The notes: generated by a model not told the origin, from the letters alone. DNA of 21,719 bases from JBEKTY01 sp049515555 (GCA_049515555.1 JBEKTY010000142.1:1-21719); one strand, 5' to 3'; counted from the first letter of the stretch, positions 14,948-21,719 are shown. Numbers and translations: made by a program.

Positions 14948-16387
14948 TCAGATGAATATGTAGCCTTCTTCGCCGTGTTGACTGAGGTCCAGGCCCTCGG
15001 TCTCTTCGTCGCGCGAGACGCGCAGGCCCATCACGGCGTCGAGCACCTTGAGGATCACCAGCGTGCCCACGACGGCCAGTCCCCAGCTCATCAGCACGGC
15101 GATGACCTGGGCGGTCAGAACGTGTCCGTCTTCGAGCAGGCCCAGCGGCTTGCCGTCGCCGCAGGCCCCGGTGGCCCGGGTGGCGAACACGCCGGTGAGG
15201 ATGGCCCCCAAGGTCCCGCCCACGCCGTGCACGCCGAAGGCGTCCAGCGAGTCGTCGTAACCCAGCCGCGCCTTGACCGCGGTGCAGGCCGTGTAGCAGA
15301 ACAGAGAAACCAGCACGCCCATCGCCAGGGCGGGCATGGGGGTGACGTAACCGGAGGCGGGCGTGATACAGACCAGTCCCGCCACCACGCCCGAGCAGGT
15401 CCCCAAAACGCTCGGCTTGCCGCGAATGATCCATTCCAGGGCGGCCCAGGTCAGCCCCGCCGACGCGGCGGCAAAGTGCGTGGCCGTAAACGCGCTGGCC
15501 GCCAACTGACCGCTATTCAACGCACTGCCCGCATTGAAGCCGAACCAGCCCACCCACAGCAGGGCCGCCCCCATCGCCGTGTACGTCATGTTATGCGGCG
15601 GCATGGCCGTCTTGCCGAATCCCACCCGCTTGCCCACCAACAGTGCACAGATCAGGGCCGACACGCCGGAACTGATGTGGACCACCGTTCCGCCGGCGAA
15701 ATCCAACGCCCCGCCGCCGAACGATTTCGCATTCTCGCTGCCGTACATCAGGATTCCGCCGCCCCATACCCAATGGGCCAGCGGGCAATACACTAACGTG
15801 CCCCACAGGATCATGAACACCACCATCGTGCTGAACTTCATCCGCTCGGCGAACGCCCCGCAGATCAGGGCCGGCGTGATAATGAAGAACATCCCCTGGA
15901 ACAACATGTGGCTCAACACCGGGATCGTCGGGGCATAGGAGCTTAGCGGCGCAAAGGCCGTGCCGTCCTTCCACTCCATCCCCGCGTGGTGCATGAACAG
16001 GTAGGTGCTGTCGCCGATCCAGGCCCCGGGCTTGGCGGGGTCGGCCGCGCCGAAGGCCAGCGTGTAGCCATACAGGGCCCATATCACCGTCATCAGGCAC
16101 ATCAGGAAAATGCACTGCATCATGACGCTGAGCACGTTCTTCTTGCGGACCAAGCCGCAATAGAACAGCGCCAGCCCGGGACCGGTCATCATCAACACCA
16201 GGGCCGAAGAGGTGAGCACCCAGGCGTTGTCGCCCGTATCTAGCTTCGGCGCCGCCGGCGGCGGGGCGGCCGCGACGGCCGGTTCCGTGGCCGGCTGCCC
16301 CAGGGCCAAACCACCGCAGACGGACCAGGCCGCCAGGCCGCACAGCCCCAGCAGCAACAACCACCCCAAACTCCGATCGCTCCTCAT
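14948..16387 (-). CDS. amtB: Ammonium transporter AmtB
   Basis: The product has 479 residues: a signal peptide-like N-terminus, an Ala/Pro-rich exported stretch, then eleven or so membrane helices of the Amt/Rh family. The pore's twin histidines are His237 in GGTVVHISSGVSAL and His387 in DAFGVHGVGGTLG. Further family marks are GLALFYCGLVRKKN, FFIITPALICGAFAERMKF, and CSGVVAGLVCITPASGYV. The trimer conducts ammonium inward and is blocked by the T-loop of unmodified PII, whose gene follows 17 bp downstream. ATG 16387 is supported by AGAGGTG (about 16395-16401). A GGCACAC palindrome lies 28 bp upstream of the start. No -24/-12 (sigma-54) promoter was found by eye. Confidence 0.96.
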   Translation of the reverse strand: MRSDRSLGWLLLLGLCGLAAWSVCGGLALGQPATEPAVAAAPPPAAPKLDTGDNAWVLTSSALVLMMTGPGLALFYCGLVRKKNVLSVMMQCIFLMCLMTVIWALYGYTLAFGAADPAKPGAWIGDSTYLFMHHAGMEWKDGTAFAPLSSYAPTIPVLSHMLFQGMFFIITPALICGAFAERMKFSTMVVFMILWGTLVYCPLAHWVWGGGILMYGSENAKSFGGGALDFAGGTVVHISSGVSALICALLVGKRVGFGKTAMPPHNMTYTAMGAALLWVGWFGFNAGSALNSGQLAASAFTATHFAAASAGLTWAALEWIIRGKPSVLGTCSGVVAGLVCITPASGYVTPMPALAMGVLVSLFCYTACTAVKARLGYDDSLDAFGVHGVGGTLGAILTGVFATRATGACGDGKPLGLLEDGHVLTAQVIAVLMSWGLAVVGTLVILKVLDAVMGLRVSRDEETEGLDLSQHGEEGYIFI

Positions 16388-16414
16388 GGGACAACACCTC
16401 TGCTAAGTGGAACG

Positions 16415-16491
16415 TAGCAGGCACACTCCGTGTGCCGTCCGCCAAACCTTATTCCGCTTCAGCCAACGGCACACGGAGTGTGGCGTGCTAC
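16415..16491. repeat. GGCACAC palindrome pair upstream of amtB
   Basis: GGCACACTCCGTGTGCC (16420-16436) and its near reverse complement (16468-16484, one change) are bracketed by GTAGCA and TGCTAC, giving arms of about 24 bp. It is the same element as at 14252-14310, with a longer central spacer. It begins 28 bp before the amtB start codon, so it must lie in, or just upstream of, the amtB leader. Confidence 0.85.
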
Positions 16492-16731
16492 CTTGGTACG
16501 GCCCGTAAACGGCTACTCACCGGGCAATCGCCGGCCTAAGAGCACGCCATGTGCCAATCAAAAGTGGCAGACTTGGTCCACGGCCCATAAAATCTTTTGG
16601 GCAAGCGGCTTAGAACGTTCCAGGGACGTGACGGACGGCAGAGTGCCGGTGTCTAATTAGCGGAAGATGCCCAATAACTAGGCAGCCGGTGGTCACTCAT
16701 GGTGCATTCTTGTCGCGTTACGGTGGAGGGC

Positions 16732-16775
16732 GGGGACTGTCCCGAGTTTAGTCCGACGAAACTGGGACTGTCCCC
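16732..16775. repeat. GGGGACTGTCCC inverted repeat
   Basis: GGGGACTGTCCC (16732-16743) and GGGACTGTCCCC (16764-16775) are each nearly self-complementary. Together with flanking GAGTTT and AAACT they form an imperfect inverted repeat around AGTCCGACG. It resembles the small intergenic palindromes elsewhere in the window but is a different sequence. Confidence 0.6.
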
Positions 16776-16821
16776 TTCAAAGGCGGACGGCGGAAGGGGG
16801 AAGGCGGAAGAAAGAACAGGA

Positions 16822-16938
16822 GAGCAGGTGAGCAGGCGAGCAGAAGAAAAACAGAAGGGGAACGTGCACGGCCTCTCGCCTGTTCACCTGCTCAATTCCT
16901 CACCTGCTCTGTCCGGCCCCTCTCCCTCCGGGAGAGGG
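16822..16938. repeat. 19-bp inverted repeat and a TCC-loop hairpin
   Basis: GAGCAGGTGAGCAGGCGAG (16822-16840) matches the reverse complement of 16875-16893 with one mismatch across a 34-bp spacer. Just downstream, CCCTCTCCC (16918-16926) pairs perfectly with GGGAGAGGG (16930-16938) around TCC. Neither overlaps a gene. Confidence 0.65.
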
Positions 16939-17071
16939 CAGGGCAGGGTGAGGGCAGGCAGGTGAGAGGTTGCAGATCGCGGGCAATGTTTCCTGGCCGC
17001 TTTCGGTTCTCGCTTCGCCCGCCTCGGCTGGACGTTGAAAGCGTCCCATATCAATTGGTGTGCAATCGGGA

Positions 17072-17101
17072 TTGACTCATCCTTGCCCAACTGCGTAGAG
17101 T
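17072..17101 (+). promoter_or_regulatory. Candidate promoter for the TIGR03067-like gene
   Basis: TTGACT (17072-17077) and TAGAGT (17096-17101) are separated by 18 bp. The -35 box differs from consensus at one position and the -10 box at two. The leader would be about 140 nt. There is no other support. Confidence 0.35.
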
Positions 17102-17246
17102 GGTCCCTGGATAGGTGGGGCTAGACTCTCCTGGCTTCCCGCCTTGATTCTGTGGACACGGCGGGCCGCGAGAAGATCGCCATCCTGTCAATCCGATTGG
17201 ATCACGGAACTGTGAACTGCGTCATTCCCAAGGAGGAGAAATACCA

Positions 17247-17705
17247 ATGTTGCATCGCGTGCTGTCCATCTTCGCTGCGTGTTTTTTTGCCGCTGTGATC
17301 GCTCTTGCAGGCGACAAGAATGCAAACGACGCCAACAACCTGCAAGGGACGTGGCAAGCGGTTGATCTGGAGGCCAACGGGCAGAAATCACCAGACGATC
17401 AAGTGAAGGAATTGCAGATCGTCATCAAGGGGGACGAGGTTCTCGCCCTCAAGCCAGATGGCGAGGGGCGAAAGTGCAAGTTCAAATTCGACTCCAGCAA
17501 GACACCGAACACGATTGATGTGAGTCCTATCGACGGACCAGACAAAGGGAAGATGGCGGCTGGAATCTACTCCCTGCAGAATGGACAACTCAGGCTGTGC
17601 GTCAACATTTTCGGTCAAGACACTGCCTTACGGCCTACAGAATTCAAGACCCAGCCCGGAAACGGAGTAATTTTCGTCACCCTGGAGCGTGCGAAACGGA
17701 AGTAG
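17247..17705 (+). CDS. Secreted TIGR03067-family protein
   Basis: The product has 152 residues: a signal peptide ending near ALAG (about residue 22), then a small domain of the planctomycete-enriched TIGR03067 type. Recognisable pieces are LQGTWQAVDLEANGQKSP, a predicted strand with LQIVIKGDEVLALKPDG, SKTPNTIDVSPIDGPDKG, GIYSLQNGQLRLCVN and RPTEFKTQPGNGVIFVTLER. The fold is likely a small lipocalin-like barrel; the biological role is unknown. A very strong ribosome-binding site, AAGGAGGAG (17230-17238), precedes ATG 17247. It stands alone, with non-coding DNA before it and a gene fragment after it. Confidence 0.85.
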   Translation: MLHRVLSIFAACFFAAVIALAGDKNANDANNLQGTWQAVDLEANGQKSPDDQVKELQIVIKGDEVLALKPDGEGRKCKFKFDSSKTPNTIDVSPIDGPDKGKMAAGIYSLQNGQLRLCVNIFGQDTALRPTEFKTQPGNGVIFVTLERAKRK

Positions 17706-17805
17706 GCACCGCTCAGCGAATGGGGCGAACATGCAGGGACAGCACATACTGCATCGTGACGCTGGTCAGGCCCTTGGCACCAGCCGGGCAGCTTCCTCAC
17801 AAAAC

Positions 17806-18024
17806 ATGGCTCCAGCGGGCCAATGCCAGCTTGGTTTCTCGGTAGAGGACCTTGACGCCTTCCATCAAGCAATGGTCGCCAACGGTATCCCGTGTCTGCA
17901 ACCGCCCGAAGAAGAGGATTTCGGTGGAAGGTTGGCCGGGTATGCCGATCCCGATGGCCTGCAAGCATGGGGAAAGAGTGACGGCAAGGTGCCTGAGGGG
18001 TGTTCATGCCCCTTCCCGATGTGA
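17806..18024 (+). pseudogene. C-terminal fragment of a VOC (glyoxalase-like) protein
   Basis: About 72 residues from ATG 17806 read as the last part of a glyoxalase/bleomycin-resistance fold: GFSVEDLDAFHQAMVANGI, then PPEEEDFGGRLAGYADPDGL. In whole proteins this half follows a first beta-alpha-beta-beta-beta unit of about 60 residues, which is absent here; the DNA upstream in this frame does not resemble it. The ending after DPDGL is also atypical. It could be a decayed gene or a short standalone piece; I favour a remnant. There is no ribosome-binding site. Confidence 0.55.
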
Positions 18025-18062
18025 TGGCGCCCTGACTGTCGCGAGAAGCGGGGCGGCACGCT

Positions 18063-18090
18063 GTCAGTTGTCAGTTGTCGGTTGTCAGTT
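18063..18090 (+). repeat. Tandem heptamer GTCAGTT, four units
   Basis: Units at 18063-18069, 18070-18076, 18077-18083 (GTCGGTT) and 18084-18090 follow one another without gaps. It is similar in style to the heptamer repeats of filamentous cyanobacteria. Confidence 0.85.
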
Positions 18091-18280
18091 GGCGGTGGCC
18101 GTCAACCTGAATGCCGCGATAACCGGCACGGCCCCCCCGATGTCAGGCCGATTGCCACCCAAGAAATGCCGAAGAACTGGGCTTGCAGTTTGGACACGAA
18201 TGTGATATACATCTGTATATATAAGGGGCGAGGGGTTAGGGGCGAGCGACGAGCCACCAGCCACGAGCCACCAGTGAAGA

Positions 18281-18319
18281 GGGATTAGGGATTAGGGATT
18301 GGGGATTGGGGATTAGGGA
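18281..18319 (+). repeat. Tandem heptamer GGGATTA/GGGATTG, five units, G-quadruplex-capable
   Basis: Five perfect 7-bp units (GGGATTA, GGGATTA, GGGATTG, GGGATTG, GGGATTA) plus a partial sixth. The strand carries six runs of three or more G separated by three or four bases, which meets the usual rule for a G-quadruplex. Relatives lie at 20014-20041 (opposite strand) and 21665-21685. Confidence 0.88.
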
Positions 18320-18631
18320 GGCCGAACGGGAATCTGTGTCAAACTGTGTTCATCCGTGGCTCGCTTGTCCGCAGATTTCATTTATAGGTACAAGTCGGGC
18401 CCTCGGAAAATGGCGAAAGTGGAAGGCGGGGAACAGGTTATGGCGCCAGAAAGGCCGCAAGTCGAACACGTACCCCTGGAGACGTATGACTTTACGCTCG
18501 CTAACAAAGGCGGTAGTGCAAGCCAGGCAATGGGTTACAGACTTCTCAAACGCGGTAACTTTTGAAAGGTACCTTGAGGCGGGCGACTGTTCGACAAGGC
18601 AAAAGGGGGGAAGGCAAATTGCAAAATGTAG

Positions 18632-18640
18632 ATTGTAAAT
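18632..18640. repeat. Target-site duplication of the IS, left copy
   Basis: ATTGTAAAT directly abuts the left end of the insertion sequence and is repeated exactly at 19969-19977, abutting the right end. Nine base pairs is within the range known for IS4-family elements. Perfect identity suggests a fairly recent insertion. Confidence 0.93.
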
Positions 18641-19968
18641 CACTGCTGTCCCATTGAACTCTTGCGAGATCGTTGGAACTGATTGTGGTGTAATTCGTTA
18701 CGTTGCAAAATGAGCGCGCACGACTTCAATTTGGTACCAGGTTTCGGCCATTCTGAGTCCACCGAAAGGTGGAAAGGAGTGGCCTATGTACGCCGGGGAG
18801 GTTGTGTTCGCCCAGCTGATGGAGTTCCTGCCGCGAGGGCAGTTCGACCGGTGCGTGAGGCGATACCGAGGCAATCGTCGCGTCCGTGGCTTTTTCTGTC
18901 GCGACCAGTTCCTCTCGATGGCCTTCGCTCAGTTGACCTATCGCGAAAGCCTGCGGGACATCGAAACGTGCCTGCGGGCATTGCGGCCGAAGCTGTATCA
19001 CGCGGGCTTCCGCGGTCAGGTCGCCCGCAACACGCTGGCCCATGCCAACAAGCATCGGGACTGGCGGATCTACGCCGACTTGGCTCAAGTGTTGATCGCA
19101 AGGGCGAGGGAACTGTACGCCGCGGACGACTTCGGTGTCGAATTGGAGCAGACGACCTACGCCTTCGACTCGACGACCATCGATCTTTACCTGGCGCTGT
19201 TTCCGTGGGCGCGATTTCGACGCCGCAAAGGCGCCGTGAAGTTGCACACGTTGCTGGATCTTCGTGGCAACATCCCCTGTTTTATCCATGTTTCCCACGG
19301 GAAAATGCACGATGTCACGGCTCTGGACCATTTGATCTTGGAGGCAGGAGCCTTCTACATCTTCGACCGCGGGTACATCGACTTCGCTCGGCTTTACCGC
19401 TTCACCCAGCAGATGGCGTTCTTCATCGTCCGTGGCAAACGGAACCTGGACTACGCCCGACAGGCATCTCGACGTGTCGACAAGACAACGGGATTGCGGA
19501 GCGACCAGAAGATCATTCTCAAGGGACTCAAGAGCTCTCAAGAATACCCCACGGCGCTGCGACGAATCACTTACGTCGATGCCGACACCGGCCGACGGTT
19601 CACCTTTCTGACCAACAACCTGACGCTGCCCGCGCTGACCATAGCGCGGCTCTACAAGTGCCGTTGGCAGGTGGAATTGTTCTTCAAGTGGATCAAACAA
19701 CATCTGCGAATCAAAGCGTTCTACGGAACGTCTGCAAACGCGGTGAAGACCCAGGTTTGGATCGCCATCTGCGTCTACGTCCTGGTGGCCATTGTCAAGA
19801 GGGAACTCAAGCTCGACCGAACCCTCTACGAAATCCTCCAAATTCTGAGCGTGACTCTCTTCGAGAAAACCCCTGTTTTTGAGGCTCTGACGAGCTGGGA
19901 TTACACAAGTAACGACCCCTCGTGTCCTAACCAGTTGAGACTATTCGACTTATAATGGGACAGCAGTG
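18641..19968 (+). mobile_element. Complete IS4-family insertion sequence, 1328 bp
   Basis: It is bounded by 15-bp perfect terminal inverted repeats CACTGCTGTCCCATT (18641-18655, and reversed at 19954-19968) and 9-bp target duplications ATTGTAAAT. It has one transposase gene reading rightward, whose stop codon overlaps the right inverted repeat by two bases. It inserted in non-coding AT-rich repeat DNA, so it seems to break no gene. Ends, duplication and transposase are all intact, so the element may still be mobile. Confidence 0.93.
18786..19955 (+). CDS. IS4-family DDE transposase
   Basis: The product has 389 residues. Its N-terminal part (about 1-80, FLSMAFAQLTYRESLRDIE) is the helical DNA-binding region of this IS4 branch. 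The catalytic triad is visible as Asp128 in AFDSTTIDL, Asp194 in FDRGYIDF and Glu297 in the Y-(2)-R-(3)-E-(6)-K signature (Tyr290, Arg293, Glu297, Lys304), which defines IS4-type enzymes. It cuts and pastes the element using the ends at 18641 and 19968. ATG 18786 follows AAAGGAG (18773-18779). There is no frameshift; it ends with LRLFDL and TAA inside the right end. Confidence 0.95.
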   Translation: MYAGEVVFAQLMEFLPRGQFDRCVRRYRGNRRVRGFFCRDQFLSMAFAQLTYRESLRDIETCLRALRPKLYHAGFRGQVARNTLAHANKHRDWRIYADLAQVLIARARELYAADDFGVELEQTTYAFDSTTIDLYLALFPWARFRRRKGAVKLHTLLDLRGNIPCFIHVSHGKMHDVTALDHLILEAGAFYIFDRGYIDFARLYRFTQQMAFFIVRGKRNLDYARQASRRVDKTTGLRSDQKIILKGLKSSQEYPTALRRITYVDADTGRRFTFLTNNLTLPALTIARLYKCRWQVELFFKWIKQHLRIKAFYGTSANAVKTQVWIAICVYVLVAIVKRELKLDRTLYEILQILSVTLFEKTPVFEALTSWDYTSNDPSCPNQLRLFDL

Positions 19969-19977
19969 ATTGTAAAT
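19969..19977. repeat. Target-site duplication of the IS, right copy
   Basis: ATTGTAAAT, identical to 18632-18640. Removing the IS and one copy joins AAATTGCAAAATG (18616-18628) to a second identical copy at 19974-19986, showing that the element jumped between two copies of a short repeat. Confidence 0.93.
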
Positions 19978-20013
19978 TGCAAAATGAGGGCCGAAGACCG
20001 AAGTCCCAAGATC

Positions 20014-20041
20014 CAATCCCCAATCCCCAATCCCTAATCCC
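20014..20041 (-). repeat. Heptamer array next to the transglutaminase-like gene stop
   Basis: On the plus strand there are three units of CAATCCC and one TAATCCC, four perfect heptamers; on the minus strand these are GGGATTA/GGGATTG. The array touches the stop codon of the following minus-strand gene (20042-20044). Four G-runs lie on the minus strand. Confidence 0.85.
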
Positions 20042-21664
20042 TTACTTCGGCTGCACCTCGACTACCGCGACCTGCAACCGCCCGATGACCTGGATCACCG
20101 GCATCAGGCTACTGTAGGCGGTGGATCCTTCCAGGCTGCTGTGGGCCAGTTTTAGATGGCCGCCGCCGATTCCGCCGCGGGCCAGCGTTCCGTCCAGCGG
20201 GATCCAGCGGTCGGCGATGAAAGCCTCGGTCCACATGTGGTAGCCCAGGGCGTGGCCGCGGGGCATGACCAGCAGCCCGATGGCCACCCGGGCCGGGATT
20301 CCGCGGGCCCGGGCCAAGGCCGCCAGCAGCACCGCATGCTCGGTACAATCGCCCTCGTGCGAGCGGGCCACGTCGGCCGCGGTGGCGAAGGCCTGGCTGA
20401 AATCCTTGAGCGTGACCGCCTGGTGCACGTAGCGCTCCAGGGCGACGGCCACCCGCCAGGGGTCCGACTCGCGGCCGGCCGCTTCCCGTGCCTGGGCCAC
20501 GATCAGCGGGTCGTCGCTCTGAATGAAATTGTTCGGCTGCCGGTCGGCCCGCGTCGGTGCGTCGCCCCGCGCGGCCGGGTTGCCTTCCTTCCCCTCCGGA
20601 TGAACCGCGTAAACGGTCACCTCGGCCGTGTGGGCGTCGATGCGGCGGACCCGCTGCGTGCGACCCTCGGGAAACACCTCGGCCGGATCGGCGCCCTCCA
20701 GGTGCACGCGATAGCCAACCCGGCGGGCCGCGTGCAGGGCTTCGGCCGTTGACGTGGTTACTAGCGGGACCAGCGTGACCAAGGTCAGATCGAGCCGGGC
20801 CGGACCCGTCTCGGCCAAGGCCAAGGCCTTTGGCACGCGGAAGACCTCCATGTCCATGGGCTCGATCCAGGACTTGAGCACGTCGCCGGCCGGATCGGTC
20901 CACACCGCGCCGCGAATCTTTTGCCCCCCGGCCAGCCGCTCCAAGGTATCGATCCGCAGCAGGCGGAACTTGCCGGTCGGCAGCTCGACGGTCTCCTCGG
21001 TCCGGGCCGTCAGCTCTATTTCCTCGACCTGGTTTTCGATGCCCAGATGGCGGACGCGGCGGGTCTGGCCGGCCTGCATCGGGCGGCGTAGGAGCGACAG
21101 CTCCGGCGCGCTGGGCCCGCCGTCGCCGGCCGACCAGGCAGTGGACTCCCTCCGCCGCTGCCCCAGGCTGACCGTTTCCAGTTCCAACCGCTTGCCGACC
21201 ACGCGGCCGCTGGTTTTCACCGGCGTAGGACCCTGGCGAACCTCGAACTGGAAGTCCAGCAGGGCGCCCTCCGGCGTCTCCGTATCGGTGAAGCGGATCT
21301 CCTGCTCGGTCCGCTGGCCCAATCGCTCGACGCCGAAATGCACCAGGCCCTCGACCTGCACGGTGTTGGGCTGCGGGCCGCCCGGGCGGCGAATGCTCGT
21401 CCGGCCGTAGCCCACCCGCGTACCCTTCATGCGGTAGAGGTCCCAGGTCTCGCGGTCGGCAGGCCCGGCCGCCGCCTGCGGCTGTTCGCTCGCCGCCGAC
21501 TGCTGGGCGGCTGCCACCGGCTCGCCGTCGGCGGGCGGCTGCTGGGCCGACGCGACCGGCTCGCCGGCCGCCGCCGCACCGACCGGCGGCGCCGCCGGCT
21601 CGGCGGGGCGAGAACAGCCCCCCGCCAATAGCACCGCGGCAAGGGCCATCAACCACTGACGCAT
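20042..21664 (-). CDS. Lipoprotein with transglutaminase-like domain
   Basis: The product has 540 residues. It starts with a lipoprotein-type signal (hydrophobic run, then LLAGGC with Cys17), followed by a low-complexity Ala/Gln/Pro tether with repeated GEPVA and AQQ (about 25-70). A long middle part of beta-strand character (VGYGRTSIRR, ELETVSLGQRRRE, ELPTGKFRLLRIDTLERLAG) is unassigned. The C-terminal transglutaminase-like domain has Cys440 (EGDCTEHAVLLAALARARG), His476 (GYHMWTEAFI) and Asp491 (PLDGT), a complete catalytic triad. It probably acts on proteins or peptides at the cell envelope as a protease or transglutaminase. The ATG at 21664 has no ribosome-binding site and is directly preceded by a heptamer array. 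M6 (21649) is an alternative start but would weaken the signal. Confidence 0.85.
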   Translation of the reverse strand: MRQWLMALAAVLLAGGCSRPAEPAAPPVGAAAAGEPVASAQQPPADGEPVAAAQQSAASEQPQAAAGPADRETWDLYRMKGTRVGYGRTSIRRPGGPQPNTVQVEGLVHFGVERLGQRTEQEIRFTDTETPEGALLDFQFEVRQGPTPVKTSGRVVGKRLELETVSLGQRRRESTAWSAGDGGPSAPELSLLRRPMQAGQTRRVRHLGIENQVEEIELTARTEETVELPTGKFRLLRIDTLERLAGGQKIRGAVWTDPAGDVLKSWIEPMDMEVFRVPKALALAETGPARLDLTLVTLVPLVTTSTAEALHAARRVGYRVHLEGADPAEVFPEGRTQRVRRIDAHTAEVTVYAVHPEGKEGNPAARGDAPTRADRQPNNFIQSDDPLIVAQAREAAGRESDPWRVAVALERYVHQAVTLKDFSQAFATAADVARSHEGDCTEHAVLLAALARARGIPARVAIGLLVMPRGHALGYHMWTEAFIADRWIPLDGTLARGGIGGGHLKLAHSSLEGSTAYSSLMPVIQVIGRLQVAVVEVQPK

Positions 21665-21685
21665 AGGGATTAGGGATTAGGGATT
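21665..21685 (+). repeat. Heptamer array at the transglutaminase-like gene start
   Basis: Three consecutive heptamers of the AGGGATT/GGGATTA type begin at the base next to the start codon of the minus-strand lipoprotein gene. Together with 20014-20041 they flank that gene in opposite orientations. Confidence 0.85.
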
Positions 21686-21719
21686 CGAGTTCGTAGGGTG
21701 GGTCGAGCGAAGCGAGCCC

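Larger units (their letters stand above)
16388..17246. other. 859-bp gene-free, repeat-rich stretch
   Basis: Open frames here have no recognisable protein character. Contents: the GGCACAC palindrome pair (16415-16491); a GCCCA/TGGGC hairpin near 16586-16605; the GGGGACTGTCCC repeat pair (16732-16775); a 19-bp inverted repeat (16822-16840 with 16875-16893); a 9-bp hairpin with TCC loop (16918-16938); and a possible promoter for the next gene (17072-17101). About 17000-17070 shows no feature I can name. Confidence 0.65.
18025..18640. other. Gene-free stretch with short tandem repeats before the IS
   Basis: There is no credible gene. It includes four 7-bp units GTCAGTT (18063-18090), CCACGAGCCACCAG-type short repeats (18249-18274), a GGGATTA/GGGATTG array (18281-18319) and an AAATTGCAAAATG segment (18616-18628) that reappears beyond the insertion sequence. 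The stretch 18400-18600 has weak open frames that I could not assign to anything. Confidence 0.6.

Noticed and set aside
14931..15434. N-terminal extension of glnB into the amtB gene
   Set aside because: PII proteins begin with MKKVEAIIRHFKL, found at 14930 with a ribosome-binding site; the extension is an Arg/Gly-rich frame of amtB.
16388..16500. Search for a sigma-54 or NtrC-type site upstream of amtB
   Set aside because: No TGGCAC-N5-TTGC-like match at the right spacing on the minus strand; the only clear structure is the palindrome.
18063..18319. Repeats considered as a CRISPR array
   Set aside because: Units are only 7 bp and contiguous, with no unique spacers and no cas genes nearby.
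18306..18638. 110-codon plus-strand frame ending at the IS edge, possibly a gene broken by the IS
   Set aside because: It runs through a heptamer array and has no protein-like pattern or ribosome-binding site; the element appears to sit in non-coding DNA.
18683..19882. 399-codon frame overlapping the transposase
   Set aside because: Out-of-frame shadow of the transposase, which has the full DDE signature.
21700..21719. GC-rich GGGTCGAGCGAAGCGAGCCC segment at the right edge, possibly another palindrome
   Set aside because: The pairing is imperfect and the window ends inside it, so neither extent nor symmetry can be judged.

Overview
The window is GC-rich chromosomal DNA that reads like a planctomycete, probably from the Pirellulales side of the phylum. 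The support is: futalosine-pathway menaquinone genes (a UbiA-type prenyltransferase plus aminofutalosine synthase), a secreted TIGR03067-like protein, a secreted seven-bladed WD40 protein, many signal-peptide proteins of unknown family, and intergenic DNA full of short palindromes and 7-bp-period repeats. The phylum call rests on recognised families and style, not on any marker gene; no rRNA or tRNA gene was seen.

Layout. 1-101 holds the 3' end of an unidentified gene. 266-2828 is a menaquinone segment (mqnP-like, then mqnE), with a hicB-hicA toxin-antitoxin pair between the two genes that overlaps the start of mqnE. A second toxin-antitoxin pair (small antitoxin plus PIN-domain toxin) follows at 2862-3544, so mqnE is bracketed by two addiction modules. 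recG (3567-5663, minus) converges on it.

5727-11562 is an accessory region. Two genes (5941 and 9587) share an almost identical promoter, leader and first ~75 codons, but their remaining coding sequence is unrelated. Each is followed at close range by exported proteins: a tandem pair of ~360-residue paralogues after the first, and a WD40 propeller after the second. The layout is that of a polymorphic head-plus-variable-tail family and is the best candidate here for an undescribed system. The tandem paralogues share a 156-bp tract with only two differences inside otherwise diverged genes, which suggests gene conversion. A roughly 60-bp double-hairpin palindrome lies upstream of each cassette, in opposite orientations.

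11586-16387 (minus strand) is a nitrogen-control cluster: amtB, glnB (PII) and glnD. AmtB imports ammonium, PII gates AmtB and reports nitrogen status, and GlnD modifies PII at Tyr51, which is present. The same palindromic element lies upstream of amtB and in front of glnD.

16388-21719 is looser: 859 bp of repeat-rich non-coding DNA, the TIGR03067-like gene, a VOC-family gene fragment, an intact IS4-family insertion sequence (18641-19968, 15-bp inverted ends, 9-bp target duplication ATTGTAAAT), and a lipoprotein with a transglutaminase-type domain flanked on both sides by 7-bp repeat arrays. All coordinates, motif positions and repeat matches were read by eye; family names come from recognised motifs, not from database searches.
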